A stretch of 64,000 nucleotides of DNA from SMWN01 sp965221455 (GCA_965221455.1 OZ244890.1:1116001-1180000), one strand, 5' to 3'; numbered from the stretch's first letter, positions 47,565 to 56,149 are shown. Numbers and translations are program-made. The notes: generated by a model not told the origin, from the letters alone.

Positions 47565-48115
47565 AACAACTTGGGAAACTCCGGATCATTGCCGGGAAAT
47601 GGCGTGGGAGAAAGATTCCGGTCGTCGATACACCCGGATTACGCCCGACACCTGATCGTGTAAGAGAAAATCTGTTCAACTGGTTACAACCCTGTATCGT
47701 AGGCGCGGAGTGTCTGGATTTGTTTGCAGGTTCGGGGGCTTTGGGGCTAGAGGCGGTTTCTCGCGGTGCTGCCGGTTCCACATTAATAGAGCAGGACAGG
47801 AAAACGGTTGAAAGGTTACGCGAACTACTCAAATCGTTCGATACCGCAGAAGTGATTGTTTATGAAGCGGATGCCTTACAGTGGCTTAAAAGTGCGACCA
47901 AACCTTTCGACATTATCTTTCTGGATCCGCCGTTCGGTAAAAACTTGATTGATGAGAGTTTAGCGCTGTTGCTTAAGTTTGGCTGTGTCTCCAGGCAAAC
48001 ATTAATTTATGTTGAAAGTGAAACCGGGTGGCAGACTGAAATAAATATCGAAGTGATTAAACAAGCGAAAGCAGGTCAGGTAAACTATATGCTACTAAAA
48101 ATAGCGACAGATTGA
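47561..48115 (+). CDS. rsmD: 16S rRNA (guanine-966-N2)-methyltransferase RsmD
   Basis: About 184 residues. The frame is open upstream of the shorter start at 47720 and gives the full RsmD N-terminus: KLRIIAGKWRGRKIPV, then GLRPTPDRVRENLFNWL. Motif I is CLDLFAGSGALGLEA, and the catalytic motif is FLDPPFG. No ATG, GTG or TTG is suitably placed. The best start is CTG at 47561, overlapping the previous stop as CTGA with AGGAAG upstream. It methylates G966 of 16S rRNA. coaD follows after 4 bases. Confidence 0.9.
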   Translation: MKQLGKLRIIAGKWRGRKIPVVDTPGLRPTPDRVRENLFNWLQPCIVGAECLDLFAGSGALGLEAVSRGAAGSTLIEQDRKTVERLRELLKSFDTAEVIVYEADALQWLKSATKPFDIIFLDPPFGKNLIDESLALLLKFGCVSRQTLIYVESETGWQTEINIEVIKQAKAGQVNYMLLKIATD

Positions 48116-48119
48116 TTCA

Positions 48120-48602
48120 ATGAAAGTAACAGCCATTTATCCCGGCACATTTGATCCAATTACTGACGGACATGTTGATATCGTCACTCGAGCTTCCCGG
48201 CTTTTTGACAAGGTATTCTTTGCCATTGCAGACGGTGTGGATAAGCAGACTCTGTTTTCGACGGATGAAAGGTTGGCTTTGGCAAAATCCGTTTTGTCTT
48301 CCCTGGGAAATGTTGAAATCTGTAGCTTTGATAAACTGGTGACAGATATCGCTCGTGATCTGGAGGCAAAGGTTATTATCCGCGGGATCAGGGCCGCAGC
48401 CGATTTTGATTACGAATTTCAGATGGCGGGCATGAATAGAAGTTTATACTCCAATGCTGAAACAATATTTTTAAGGCCTACCGAACATCTAAGTTTTATC
48501 TCATCAACTCTGGTGAGGGAAATTTCGTCTTTGGGCGGAGAAGTAAGTCAATTTGTTGACAAAAATGTTTTGGCTGCGCTTGATAAGAAGTTTCCCAAAT
48601 AA
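48120..48602 (+). CDS. coaD: Phosphopantetheine adenylyltransferase
   Basis: 160 residues, a nucleotidyltransferase making dephospho-CoA. Motifs: YPGTFDPITDGHVDIVTRA with the T/HxGH-type site, RGIRAAADFDYEFQMAGMNR and FISSTLVREISSLGGEVSQFV. It follows rsmD by 4 bases, the common rsmD-coaD pair. Confidence 0.98.
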   Translation: MKVTAIYPGTFDPITDGHVDIVTRASRLFDKVFFAIADGVDKQTLFSTDERLALAKSVLSSLGNVEICSFDKLVTDIARDLEAKVIIRGIRAAADFDYEFQMAGMNRSLYSNAETIFLRPTEHLSFISSTLVREISSLGGEVSQFVDKNVLAALDKKFPK

Positions 48603-48619
48603 ATTATTATTTAACGAAT

Positions 48620-50323
48620 ATGGTTCCCGGGTATTTTACAAGTATTTTCCCCTTGTTCTTTATAGGTCTATTCTGTGTTTCAGCGATCCACATTCAAACA
48701 ACGCAGGCACAAACACCCCCCGGCATTGCAATCGCCACAGCCCACCCTCTTGCCACCGACGTCGGCGAAGAAACTCTCCGTGCGGGAGGTAATGCCTTTG
48801 ATGCTGCCGTGGCGATTACGGCAGCACTTGCAGTCGTCGAACCCTATAGTTCCGGTATTGGTGGCGGCGGTTTTTGGTTATTGCATCGTGCAGAGGATGG
48901 CAAACAAACGATGATTGATGGGCGAGAAGTTGCGCCAATATCTGCGAACAAGGATATGTATTTGGATAAAAACGGAGATGTTATCAAAGGCGCTTCAATT
49001 AATGGGCCTGGAGCTGCGGGCATCCCCGGAGTGCTGGCGGGTCTGGAACATCTAGTAAAAAATTACGGCCGTTTCCCGTTAGAAAAAAGTTTGGCTCCTG
49101 CGATTAAGCTTGCCGAAGAAGGTTTCCTTGTTACAGAACGTTACCGGAAGTTGGCTGCGTATCGAGTGGAAGTCATGAGATCGTTTCGATCTACAGCGGA
49201 TATTTTTCTGGAAAATAATCAAATACCGAGTTTGGGTTATAACATTATCCAAAAAGATCTGGCGAAGACCTTACGGGGCATATCGAAACAGGGGGCAAGA
49301 TATTTTTACACAGGTAAGCTGGCCAAGAGAATGACGCAGGAGTCCCGGCGCAGCGGCGGGCTATGGACCGATGCGGATCTCGCCGGTTACAAAGTGGTCG
49401 AGCGGCAACCCGTAGTCAGTCGATACAGGAATTTACGTGTTATTTCAGCACCGCCTCCTTCATCGGGAGGAATTGTTTTGGCGCAAATCTTCGGCATGCT
49501 TGAAAAATTTGATTTGGATACACTGGATCATAACCAGCGCAAACATGTCATTATCGAGGCGATGCGACGCGCCTATCGAGATCGTGCAGCTTATTTGGGC
49601 GATCCGGATTTCGTTGATATATCAGGACAAAGATTATTAGACAAGCATTATCTTGATGGACTTGCCGTTACTATCGATTTGGATCATGCGACGCCCAGTT
49701 CAGTGTTGGGCGAAATTCCGATCTCTCAACAAACGGGAAGCGATACAACGCATTTTTCAGTGATTGATAAAGAAGGCAATAGAGTTTCAGCCACGCTTAG
49801 CATTAATCTGCCTTTCGGTTCAGGCTTCGTAGTCCCCGGGACGGGTGTATTGTTGAATAACGAAATGGATGACTTCTCGGTCAAAGCACAAATTCCGAAC
49901 GCTTATGGTCTGGTCGGCGATCAGGCAAACGCCATCGCGGCGGGGAAACGTCCGCTTTCAAGCATGTCACCAACGTTTATCGAAACAGACGACAAAATTG
50001 GTATTTTGGGCACGCCTGGCGGTAGCCGGATTATCAGTATGGTGTTGCTCGGTATTCTTGATTTTGCCGAGGGTAATTTACCAGATTCCTGGGTGACTGT
50101 GCCACGCTATCACCATCAGTATCTTCCTGATGAAGTACAGTTTGAACAAGGAGCACTGACACTTAACCAACAACGCGAACTTAAAAATCGCGGACACGTG
50201 TTAAATGAAAAGAATAGAAGTTATGGGAACATGCAGGCTATCTTGTGGGACAAAAAAATAAACAAGTTATTTGCAGCCAGCGATCCTCGAGGAGAGGGCA
50301 AGTCAGTTGTTATAACCCAATGA
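48620..50323 (+). CDS. ggt: Gamma-glutamyltransferase
   Basis: 567 residues, an Ntn hydrolase that cleaves itself into two subunits. A signal peptide (PLFFIGLFCVSAIHIQTTQAQ) directs it to the periplasm. The large subunit begins ATAHPLATDVGEETLRAGGNAFDAAVA. The self-cleavage and nucleophile threonine is the second T of GSDTTHFSVIDKEGN. The small subunit holds NNEMDDFS, RPLSSMSPT and GTPGGSRI. It transfers or hydrolyses gamma-glutamyl groups of glutathione. Transcribed alone after coaD. Confidence 0.96.
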   Translation: MVPGYFTSIFPLFFIGLFCVSAIHIQTTQAQTPPGIAIATAHPLATDVGEETLRAGGNAFDAAVAITAALAVVEPYSSGIGGGGFWLLHRAEDGKQTMIDGREVAPISANKDMYLDKNGDVIKGASINGPGAAGIPGVLAGLEHLVKNYGRFPLEKSLAPAIKLAEEGFLVTERYRKLAAYRVEVMRSFRSTADIFLENNQIPSLGYNIIQKDLAKTLRGISKQGARYFYTGKLAKRMTQESRRSGGLWTDADLAGYKVVERQPVVSRYRNLRVISAPPPSSGGIVLAQIFGMLEKFDLDTLDHNQRKHVIIEAMRRAYRDRAAYLGDPDFVDISGQRLLDKHYLDGLAVTIDLDHATPSSVLGEIPISQQTGSDTTHFSVIDKEGNRVSATLSINLPFGSGFVVPGTGVLLNNEMDDFSVKAQIPNAYGLVGDQANAIAAGKRPLSSMSPTFIETDDKIGILGTPGGSRIISMVLLGILDFAEGNLPDSWVTVPRYHHQYLPDEVQFEQGALTLNQQRELKNRGHVLNEKNRSYGNMQAILWDKKINKLFAASDPRGEGKSVVITQ

Positions 50324-50934
50324 TATTTACTTGAGCAGCAAGCAGTGAAAAACTTTCATTGCACTTGATCGGCCCCCGATCTTCGAGCCACTTAAAGCGT
50401 GGTGAATGTGTTAAACCGGGTAACAAGGGAAGTGATGGCAAAACCACGTAAACACACCATCATGCTGGCATGATGCCACAAGCAGCAGCACTGCAACATC
50501 GGCGCAGACCGCGCCGCCCCTGGCGTCGGCTCAACATTGCCATGCAACAGTGGTTGAGGTTGAGGCATACAGCGCGATTAGGAATTATTTCTTTAGCGAA
50601 TATGCCGGGAACTTCAGTGTTTTATTCATAATATTCCGCGTATGCGGGTCTGTCACCCTCCCCCAATCAGACCCACTCAGGCGGTCGTGATGCTAAATAT
50701 CGTGTGGTCACCAGGCCATAGGGGTGAAGTTGTTTAAGGCATCCTGTGGGCGCTGTTCGTTGTGATTAAATCAGCCACTGATGAACAATCTCCCTGGCGG
50801 CTTGTCCGGAGGCATGCCTGCTTGCCGCTGCGCCGGACCAGAAGTGCTGTGTGTGTTGGACTCAAACAGCCCGACAATGTTACAGTCACGGGCATGGGGG
50901 TCATCTGAATAACTTGCTGGAAAGAATCTGACAT
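50324..50934. other. Non-coding stretch with IS fragments before the phase-variable gene
   Basis: About 610 bases without an intact gene. A hairpin-capable GGGTCTG / CAGACCC pair lies at 50646-50674. A 26-base sequence beginning CACGTAAACACACCA at 50445-50470 recurs at 50948-50973 with three differences, each time just after a potential start codon (MAKPRKHTIMLA here, MLIKSRKHTTTLALA there). A transposase fragment lies at 50708-50805. The sequence reads as accessory DNA accumulated by insertion and duplication. Confidence 0.5.
50708..50805 (-). pseudogene. IS3-family transposase OrfB, C-terminal fragment
   Basis: On the minus strand QAAREIVHQWLI continues after a one-base frame change as FNHNEQRPQDALNNFTPMAW and stops at 50708. 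This resembles the C-terminus of IS3-family OrfB proteins (a QWL-x-YN-x-x-RPH-x-ALN-x-x-TP pattern). Only about 32 codons remain and the frame is broken. Confidence 0.55.
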
Positions 50935-51111
50935 ATGTTGATAAAATCACGTAAACACACCACCACGCTGGCGCTTGCGCGGCAAGTGCCAGCACCACAG
51001 CACCACAGCACCACAGCACCACAGCACCACAGCACCACAGCACCACAGCACCACAGCACCACAGCACCACAGCACCACAACCGAACGCTCAGCATGTGTT
51101 GCTGCGGATAG
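50935..51111 (+). other. Short leader frame through the octamer tract (out of frame at present)
   Basis: ATG at 50935 has the best ribosome-binding site in the area (TGGAAAG, about 10 bases upstream) and reads MLIKSRKHTTTLALARQVPAP, then an eight-residue repeat QHHSTTAP. With eleven copies of the octamer it ends at TAG 51109-51111, after 58 codons. Adding one unit or removing two would shift it into the frame of the long secreted protein. I read it as the possible true 5' end of that gene, now out of frame. Confidence 0.5.
50991..51078 (+). repeat. Tandem octanucleotide repeat, AGCACCAC x 11
   Basis: Eleven perfect copies of the 8-bp unit AGCACCAC, 88 bases without interruption. The unit length is not a multiple of three, so each gain or loss changes the reading frame downstream. 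Perfect tetra- to octanucleotide tracts near the 5' end of surface-protein genes are the standard mechanism of slipped-strand phase variation. Confidence 0.95.
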
Positions 51112-51130
51112 GTTCAGCACCCAAAACAAC

Positions 51131-54100
51131 ATGACCCATTCCTCTCCCCGGGGAAGTGCCCCGAACCCACCTAACAAACTCCCCTCATTTACAAGGAGAA
51201 GTGCCCCGCAGGGGCGGGGTGGTCGCTTTTGGCGCGGGATGACGGCAGTCATGGCCGCCGTTGCCCTGCTGGCGGGATTGGCAAGCCCGGTGGCACGGGC
51301 GCAGACTAATGTATGGGGCGAATGGAGTACGGCGAATATCACCGACAAGAACCAGACGCGCACCTGTAATGCCGGGGCGGGCAACACGTGTACCAATGCC
51401 TACGGTGGCGGCACCACCAACCACGGCGGCACCGAGACCCGTCCGAGTCAGACCTTTTGGAATAACTATCTCGTCAACGGCCCGGCCGGGCATACCAATG
51501 CGACGGATTACCTTAGTAGTGACATCACAAGCGTGACACTCACCCGCAACAACGGCGATGGTCGGCTGCAATTAACGCTCCTTATAACCACCGCCCAGAC
51601 GGCCAATTTTCAGGACCCTCCAGTCATCACAACCGGGCAGGCGACTCCGAGTAGCGGAACACTGTTCGTAATACCCCTCGGCGAGATAGTCCTGAGGGCC
51701 CGTCCGAACCTTGATTCATGGACCGCTATCCCTGGGCCGGGCATGGTGTATTACCGACCGTCCGCCAACAACGCGGTGGTCCTGGTGGACAGTTTATGTA
51801 CCGCCAGCGGTGATTTAAGGGTGCGCTCGGGGACCACGACCGACACCGAATACACCGCAGAATCCGGCTCATCGCTGTGCAATATCAGTGCGAATGCCCC
51901 GACCAAACAGGCCATCGGTGAACTGAGTGCGACCGACGACTATCTTTATGCTGCGATGCCCGCGACATTGGGTGCCATCCGGGACAATACCCCCAACACT
52001 CCGGTCAGGGTCGGTGATGTCTTGACCGCCGGTGCGCTGAGCCATCCCACGTTGACCGTCAATACCCGTGCCCGGCAATGGCAACGCTGTGCCACTCAGG
52101 ACTGTAGCGGCGCAACAGATATCAGCGCGAATGGCACGGCGGCGAGCTACACGGTGCAAGCGGCGGACCCGGGCAACTGGCTGCGGGTGCGGGTCACCCA
52201 GGGCGGGGATTTTAACGACACCCTGTTCTCCAATCGCGTACGGGTTGACCGTCGCGGTGCCATCGGTCCCATCACCGGCACTGCCCGAGTCGGCGGCACG
52301 CTGACGGCGGGCGCGGTCACCGACCCGGACGCCTCACCGAATAGCGCTGTCGGGAGCATTACCCATGAATGGCAGACAGCGACCGCCTCGGCGGGGCCGT
52401 TTAGCGCCGCACCAGGGAGCAACAATACCGCCACCTACACCATTGCATCAGACCGATCACAGATAGGCGCGTGGTTGCGCGTGATGGCGAGTTATCCGAA
52501 TGCGGGGGGCGATAGCCTGACGTCCGACCCGGTATCGGTCGCGGGTGTGCGGGTGTCGCCGACCGCGCTGAATGTGACCGAAGGGAGCAGCACCGGCTAT
52601 GGGCTGGTGCTGGGCAGCCGACCGACGGTGGCGGTGACGATTAGCGTGAGCAGTAACAATGCCGCGGTGACCGTGAGCCCCGCGACCCTGACCTTTAGCA
52701 CAATCAACTGGAATGCCGCCCAAACCGTGACGGTGACGGGTGCTGAGGACAATAATGCGACCAACGAACGCGGCGTACAACTGACTCATGCGGTGAGCGG
52801 CGGTGATGCGTTCTATACCGCGCTGACGCCTCCCCCCGTGACCGTGGATGTCGCGGATAACGATGCCAACGTGATCGTGAGTACGACCACGCTGGCGGTC
52901 AATGAGGGCGGCACCGGCGAGTATATGCTGCGCTTGAATACCCTGCCGACGCACGCGGTGACGATTAGCGTGAGCAGTAACAATTCGGCTGTCACCGCAA
53001 CCGCATCGCTGACCTTTACCAGGAATAACTGGAATCAGGCGCAGACGGTGACGGTGATGGGTGCCGAGGACAATAACAGGACCAGCGAGAGCGGTGTGCA
53101 ACTGACCCATGCGCTGAGCAGCAGCGATACGCGCTATGCCGTGGTGAACCCGCCCGCCGTGACCGTGAGTGTCACGGATAACGACGCGCCGGGCGTGACC
53201 GTGAGTACGACCACGCTGGCGGTCCTTGAAGGCGGGACCGGTGAGTATACGCTGCGCTTGAATACCCGACCGACGCACGCTGTGACGATTAGCGTGACCA
53301 GTGACAATGCTGCGGTGACCGCAACCTCGCCACTGACCTTTACCACAGTCAATTGGAATGCCGCCCAAACCGTGACCGTGACGGGTGCTGAGGACGCGAA
53401 TACGAGCAGCGAAAGCGGTGTGCAACTGAGTCATGCGCTGAGCAGCAGCGATACGGGTTATGCCGCGGTGAACCCGCCCGCCGTGACCGTGCGTGTCACG
53501 GATAACGACGCGCCGGGGTACGTCGTGAGTCCGCCCGCGCTGGTGCTCAATGAGGGCGAGACCGTCGAGTTTACGGTGACGTTGGCGACTGAACCGACAG
53601 GGTTTGTGCACGTTTTCGGTATAAACAGCAGCGATGCTGGTGCTGCGACCGTGAGTCCGACTGGCCTGTTCTTTGCTCGCGCTATCTGGAACATCCCGCA
53701 GACGGTAACGGTGACCGCTGTTGAGGATGACGATGTAGATGATGAGACGGTGGCGCTGAATTTTCCGAATGTCGGCAGCGAAGACCCAGCTTACCGCAGG
53801 GTTGAGTTTCCCAGTCTAGCCGTAACCATAACAGATAACGATACGGCGGGTTTTACACTGAGTCCGACTACGTTGACTGTGACTGAGGGGCGCACGGCGA
53901 GCTATAACATCCGGCTGGGGACCCGACCGTCGGCGACCGTGAGCGTTCTGCCGCAAACGTTCAATGCCGATGTGGCGACGGTGAGTCCGGCGACCCCGTC
54001 CAGCCTGGACTTTACCACGAGCAACTGGAACATGCCGCAGACGGTGACGGTCATGGGTGTTGATGACGCTGATACAAACCACGAGAGCGTGCAACTGACC

Positions 54101-55510
54101 CATGCGGTGCGCAGCAGCGATGCGCTCTATGCGGCGCTGACCCCGCCCGCCGTGACCGTAGGTGTCACGGATAACGACACGCCGGGCGTGACCGTGAGCC
54201 CGAACGTGCTGGCGGTCAATGAGGGGGAGACCGGCGAGTATCGCTTAAGCCTGTCTACCCTGCCGACGGCACCGGTGACGATTGCCGTGAGCAATCCCGA
54301 TGCCAGTGCGGTGACCCTCAGTGCCACCTCACTGACGTTTACCACAGACAACTGGAACGTCCCACGGACGGTAACGGTGACGGGTGCGCAGGACACGGAT
54401 GCGAACAACGAGACCGTGCAACTCACGCATACAGCGACCAGTACCGACCCTGGCTACAATGGGGGTACCGTGACGATAAGTGCGGTGGCGGTGACGGTGG
54501 ATGATGATGAGACGGCGGGCGTGACCGTGAGCCCGACCACGCTGGCGGTCGACGAAGGCGGCAATGGCACCTATACACTGGCGTTGACCAAGCGACCGAC
54601 CGTGCCGGTGACGCTTAACGTGAGCAATCCCGATGCCACTGCAGTGACCCTCAGTGCCACCTCACTGACGTTTACCACAGACAACTGGAACAGTGTCCAG
54701 ACAGTGACCGTGAGTGGTGTTGAAGACACAGATGCGGACCACGAGACCGTGCAACTCACGCATACAGCGACAAGCACAGATGCCGACTATGCCGGTGGCG
54801 TGACGATAGACTCCGTCGCTGTGACCTTGAATGATAACGACACGCCGGGGGTGACCGTGAGTACCACCACGCTGACAGTCCATGAGCGTGGTGGGACTGG
54901 CATGTATACACTGCGCCTGAATACCCCACCGACGGAAGCGGTGACGATTAGCGTGACCCATTCCAATGCCGCTGCTGTGACGGTGAGTCCCACCTCACTG
55001 ATGTTTGGCACCACCGACTGGAATACCGCCAAAACCATCACCGTGACGGGAGTGGAAGACGCTGATACAGACGACGAGACCGTGCAACTCACGCATACGG
55101 TGACCAGTACCGACACCAACTATCGTACCGTCACGGCGGCCACCGTAACGGTGACGGTGACGGAGACAGCGGCGGTGAGTCTTGATGTCGATGGCAGCGG
55201 TGGTGATCCCAACCAGAGTGACGGACTCTTGCTGGGCCGCTACCTGTTTGGTATCCGTGATGCGGCGGGCTTGCTTGATACGATTCCGGGGAGTCCCTCG
55301 TTCAATGCGGTCACGACGAATATTGCGGGAGCTTTCGCCAGCGGTCGTCTTGATGTGGATGGCAGCGGCGGTGATCCCAACCAGAGTGACGGACTCTTGC
55401 TGGGCCGCTACCTGTTTGGTATTCGCGACGCGGTGGGCCTGCTTGATACCATTCCGGGCAATCCCTCGTTCAATGCGGTCAGGACGAATATCGAGGCACT
55501 CTTGCAGTAG
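51131..55510 (+). CDS. Large secreted protein with Calx-beta-like repeats and two dockerin-like repeats
   Basis: 1459 residues from ATG 51131; the frame is open from TTG 50975, and ATG 51239 is an internal alternative, so the start is uncertain. A signal peptide (MTAVMAAVALLAGLASPVARA) is visible about 36 residues in. A unique region to about nt 51950 is followed by two Ig-like segments (VRVGDVLTAGALS, ARVGGTLTAGAVT). Eight repeats of about 105-111 residues start near nt 52548, 52873, 53197, 53518, 53851, 54187, 54520 and 54850. Each has VSPTTLAVNEG, an NWN-x-x-QTVTV core and a final VTDNDAPG, as in Calx-beta domains. Two copies of DVDGSGGDPNQSDGLLLGRY end the protein, resembling calcium-binding dockerin repeats. 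GC content is clearly above its neighbours. Probable surface adhesin or matrix protein. Confidence 0.85.
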   Translation: MTHSSPRGSAPNPPNKLPSFTRRSAPQGRGGRFWRGMTAVMAAVALLAGLASPVARAQTNVWGEWSTANITDKNQTRTCNAGAGNTCTNAYGGGTTNHGGTETRPSQTFWNNYLVNGPAGHTNATDYLSSDITSVTLTRNNGDGRLQLTLLITTAQTANFQDPPVITTGQATPSSGTLFVIPLGEIVLRARPNLDSWTAIPGPGMVYYRPSANNAVVLVDSLCTASGDLRVRSGTTTDTEYTAESGSSLCNISANAPTKQAIGELSATDDYLYAAMPATLGAIRDNTPNTPVRVGDVLTAGALSHPTLTVNTRARQWQRCATQDCSGATDISANGTAASYTVQAADPGNWLRVRVTQGGDFNDTLFSNRVRVDRRGAIGPITGTARVGGTLTAGAVTDPDASPNSAVGSITHEWQTATASAGPFSAAPGSNNTATYTIASDRSQIGAWLRVMASYPNAGGDSLTSDPVSVAGVRVSPTALNVTEGSSTGYGLVLGSRPTVAVTISVSSNNAAVTVSPATLTFSTINWNAAQTVTVTGAEDNNATNERGVQLTHAVSGGDAFYTALTPPPVTVDVADNDANVIVSTTTLAVNEGGTGEYMLRLNTLPTHAVTISVSSNNSAVTATASLTFTRNNWNQAQTVTVMGAEDNNRTSESGVQLTHALSSSDTRYAVVNPPAVTVSVTDNDAPGVTVSTTTLAVLEGGTGEYTLRLNTRPTHAVTISVTSDNAAVTATSPLTFTTVNWNAAQTVTVTGAEDANTSSESGVQLSHALSSSDTGYAAVNPPAVTVRVTDNDAPGYVVSPPALVLNEGETVEFTVTLATEPTGFVHVFGINSSDAGAATVSPTGLFFARAIWNIPQTVTVTAVEDDDVDDETVALNFPNVGSEDPAYRRVEFPSLAVTITDNDTAGFTLSPTTLTVTEGRTASYNIRLGTRPSATVSVLPQTFNADVATVSPATPSSLDFTTSNWNMPQTVTVMGVDDADTNHESVQLTHAVRSSDALYAALTPPAVTVGVTDNDTPGVTVSPNVLAVNEGETGEYRLSLSTLPTAPVTIAVSNPDASAVTLSATSLTFTTDNWNVPRTVTVTGAQDTDANNETVQLTHTATSTDPGYNGGTVTISAVAVTVDDDETAGVTVSPTTLAVDEGGNGTYTLALTKRPTVPVTLNVSNPDATAVTLSATSLTFTTDNWNSVQTVTVSGVEDTDADHETVQLTHTATSTDADYAGGVTIDSVAVTLNDNDTPGVTVSTTTLTVHERGGTGMYTLRLNTPPTEAVTISVTHSNAAAVTVSPTSLMFGTTDWNTAKTITVTGVEDADTDDETVQLTHTVTSTDTNYRTVTAATVTVTVTETAAVSLDVDGSGGDPNQSDGLLLGRYLFGIRDAAGLLDTIPGSPSFNAVTTNIAGAFASGRLDVDGSGGDPNQSDGLLLGRYLFGIRDAVGLLDTIPGNPSFNAVRTNIEALLQ
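55181..55508 (+). repeat. Duplicated dockerin-like module in the 3' end of the long gene
   Basis: The segment beginning CTTGATGTCGATGG at 55181 recurs at 55349, an offset of 168 bases or 56 codons, with few base differences. The two copies encode nearly identical DVDGSGGDPNQSDG - LLLGRYLFGIRDA - GLLDTIPG modules, pointing to recent in-frame duplication. Confidence 0.85.
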
Positions 55511-55578
55511 TGTAGTGGTCTAATAAATCCGTACCAGGTGATAGGTGATGAAATCACATACTCATGGAGGTACGGCTC

Positions 55579-55690
55579 ATGACAAAAGAACGAAAACACT
55601 TTACACCTGAGTTTAAACAAGATGCTGCCTTGTCTGGTAGTAGACCAGGACTACAGCATCAAAGAAGCCTGTCCAGTTGAGCAATTAAGC
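55579..55690 (+). pseudogene. IS3-family OrfA, N-terminal fragment
   Basis: ATG at 55579 reads MTKERKHFTPEFKQDAA, the standard OrfA N-terminus. A frame change follows, and CLVVDQDYSIKEAC continues in the next frame before the similarity ends near 55690. The helix-turn-helix region is incomplete. Confidence 0.75.
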
Positions 55691-55757
55691 ACGCACTATC
55701 GTCAAAGTGACGGCGATGATTGTCAGTAGCCAGCAGGGCTTATCGCAACAGTCACCT

Positions 55758-55871
55758 CGTCATTCCTGCGGAAGCAGGAATCCAGGTGCTGATTGCAACT
55801 CGTCTGAATTGCTTCGCTAAAGCTCTCCCCCTGCCAAGGGGGAGGGGGTTGCAGGGGGGAGGGAATGACGA
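55758..55871. repeat. Palindromic CGTCATTCC...GGAATGACG-type repeat pair
   Basis: CGTCATTCCTGCGGAAGCAGGAATCC-type repeat at 55758-55785, with an inverted partner GGAATGACGA around 55860-55870. It belongs to the same family as the repeats at 56689-56713, 56759-56772, 56868-56895 and 56998-57022, which resemble the dRS3-like repeats of other proteobacteria. A short frame through it gives the telltale VIPAEAGIQ peptide and should not be annotated as a gene. Confidence 0.7.
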
Positions 55872-55957
55872 CTTACAACATCACCACAAACAATACAGAC
55901 ATTACCGCAACCAGCTTCCAGCATTCCATGTGACCGCCTGAAAGCATCAACCCCTGC

Positions 55958-55987
55958 CGTCATTGCGAGCAAAGCGAAGCAATCCAG
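55958..55987 (+). repeat. 30-bp repeat, left arm of perfect inverted pair
   Basis: The 30 bases starting CGTCATTGCGAGC and ending AAGCAATCCAG are the exact reverse complement of 56150-56179. The two arms bracket the GIY-YIG remnant. A diverged third copy lies at 17582-17611. Confidence 0.9.
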
Positions 55988-56149
55988 TAAACTTTAAAGA
56001 TAAGTCAGGATACCTTGAAATATTTGAAGATATGCAAAATGCCATTGCCAGAGAAAAATAAATTAAAGCTGACTCCCGCAAAAAGAAACCTGCCCTGATT
56101 GAAAAACACAATCCGGAATGGAACAATTTATATGAAGATATTGTTTAAT
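55988..56149 (+). pseudogene. GIY-YIG nuclease, C-terminal remnant
   Basis: The frame reads SGYLEIFEDMQNAIAREK, then a TAA at 56059-56061, then IKADSRKKKPALIEKHNPEW and NNLYEDIV with a stop at 56146-56148. This matches the C-terminal half of small GIY-YIG endonuclease-like proteins, where the interrupted stretch normally reads REKQIK. The TAA therefore looks like a CAA-to-TAA change. The N-terminal GIY-YIG half is missing, cut off at the left repeat arm. Confidence 0.75.

Noticed and set aside
50991..51078. Repeat tract considered as a CRISPR array
   Set aside because: The 8-bp units are contiguous, with no spacers, and no cas genes are present.
52457..53611. 384-codon open frame on the minus strand
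   Set aside because: It is a mirror of the GC-rich repeated coding sequence on the plus strand; its low-complexity RQRHRHG-type translation repeats with the same period and resembles no protein family.
55720..55941. Short frame containing VIPAEAGIQ
   Set aside because: This peptide is the usual translation of palindromic CGTCATTCC repeats and is not a gene.
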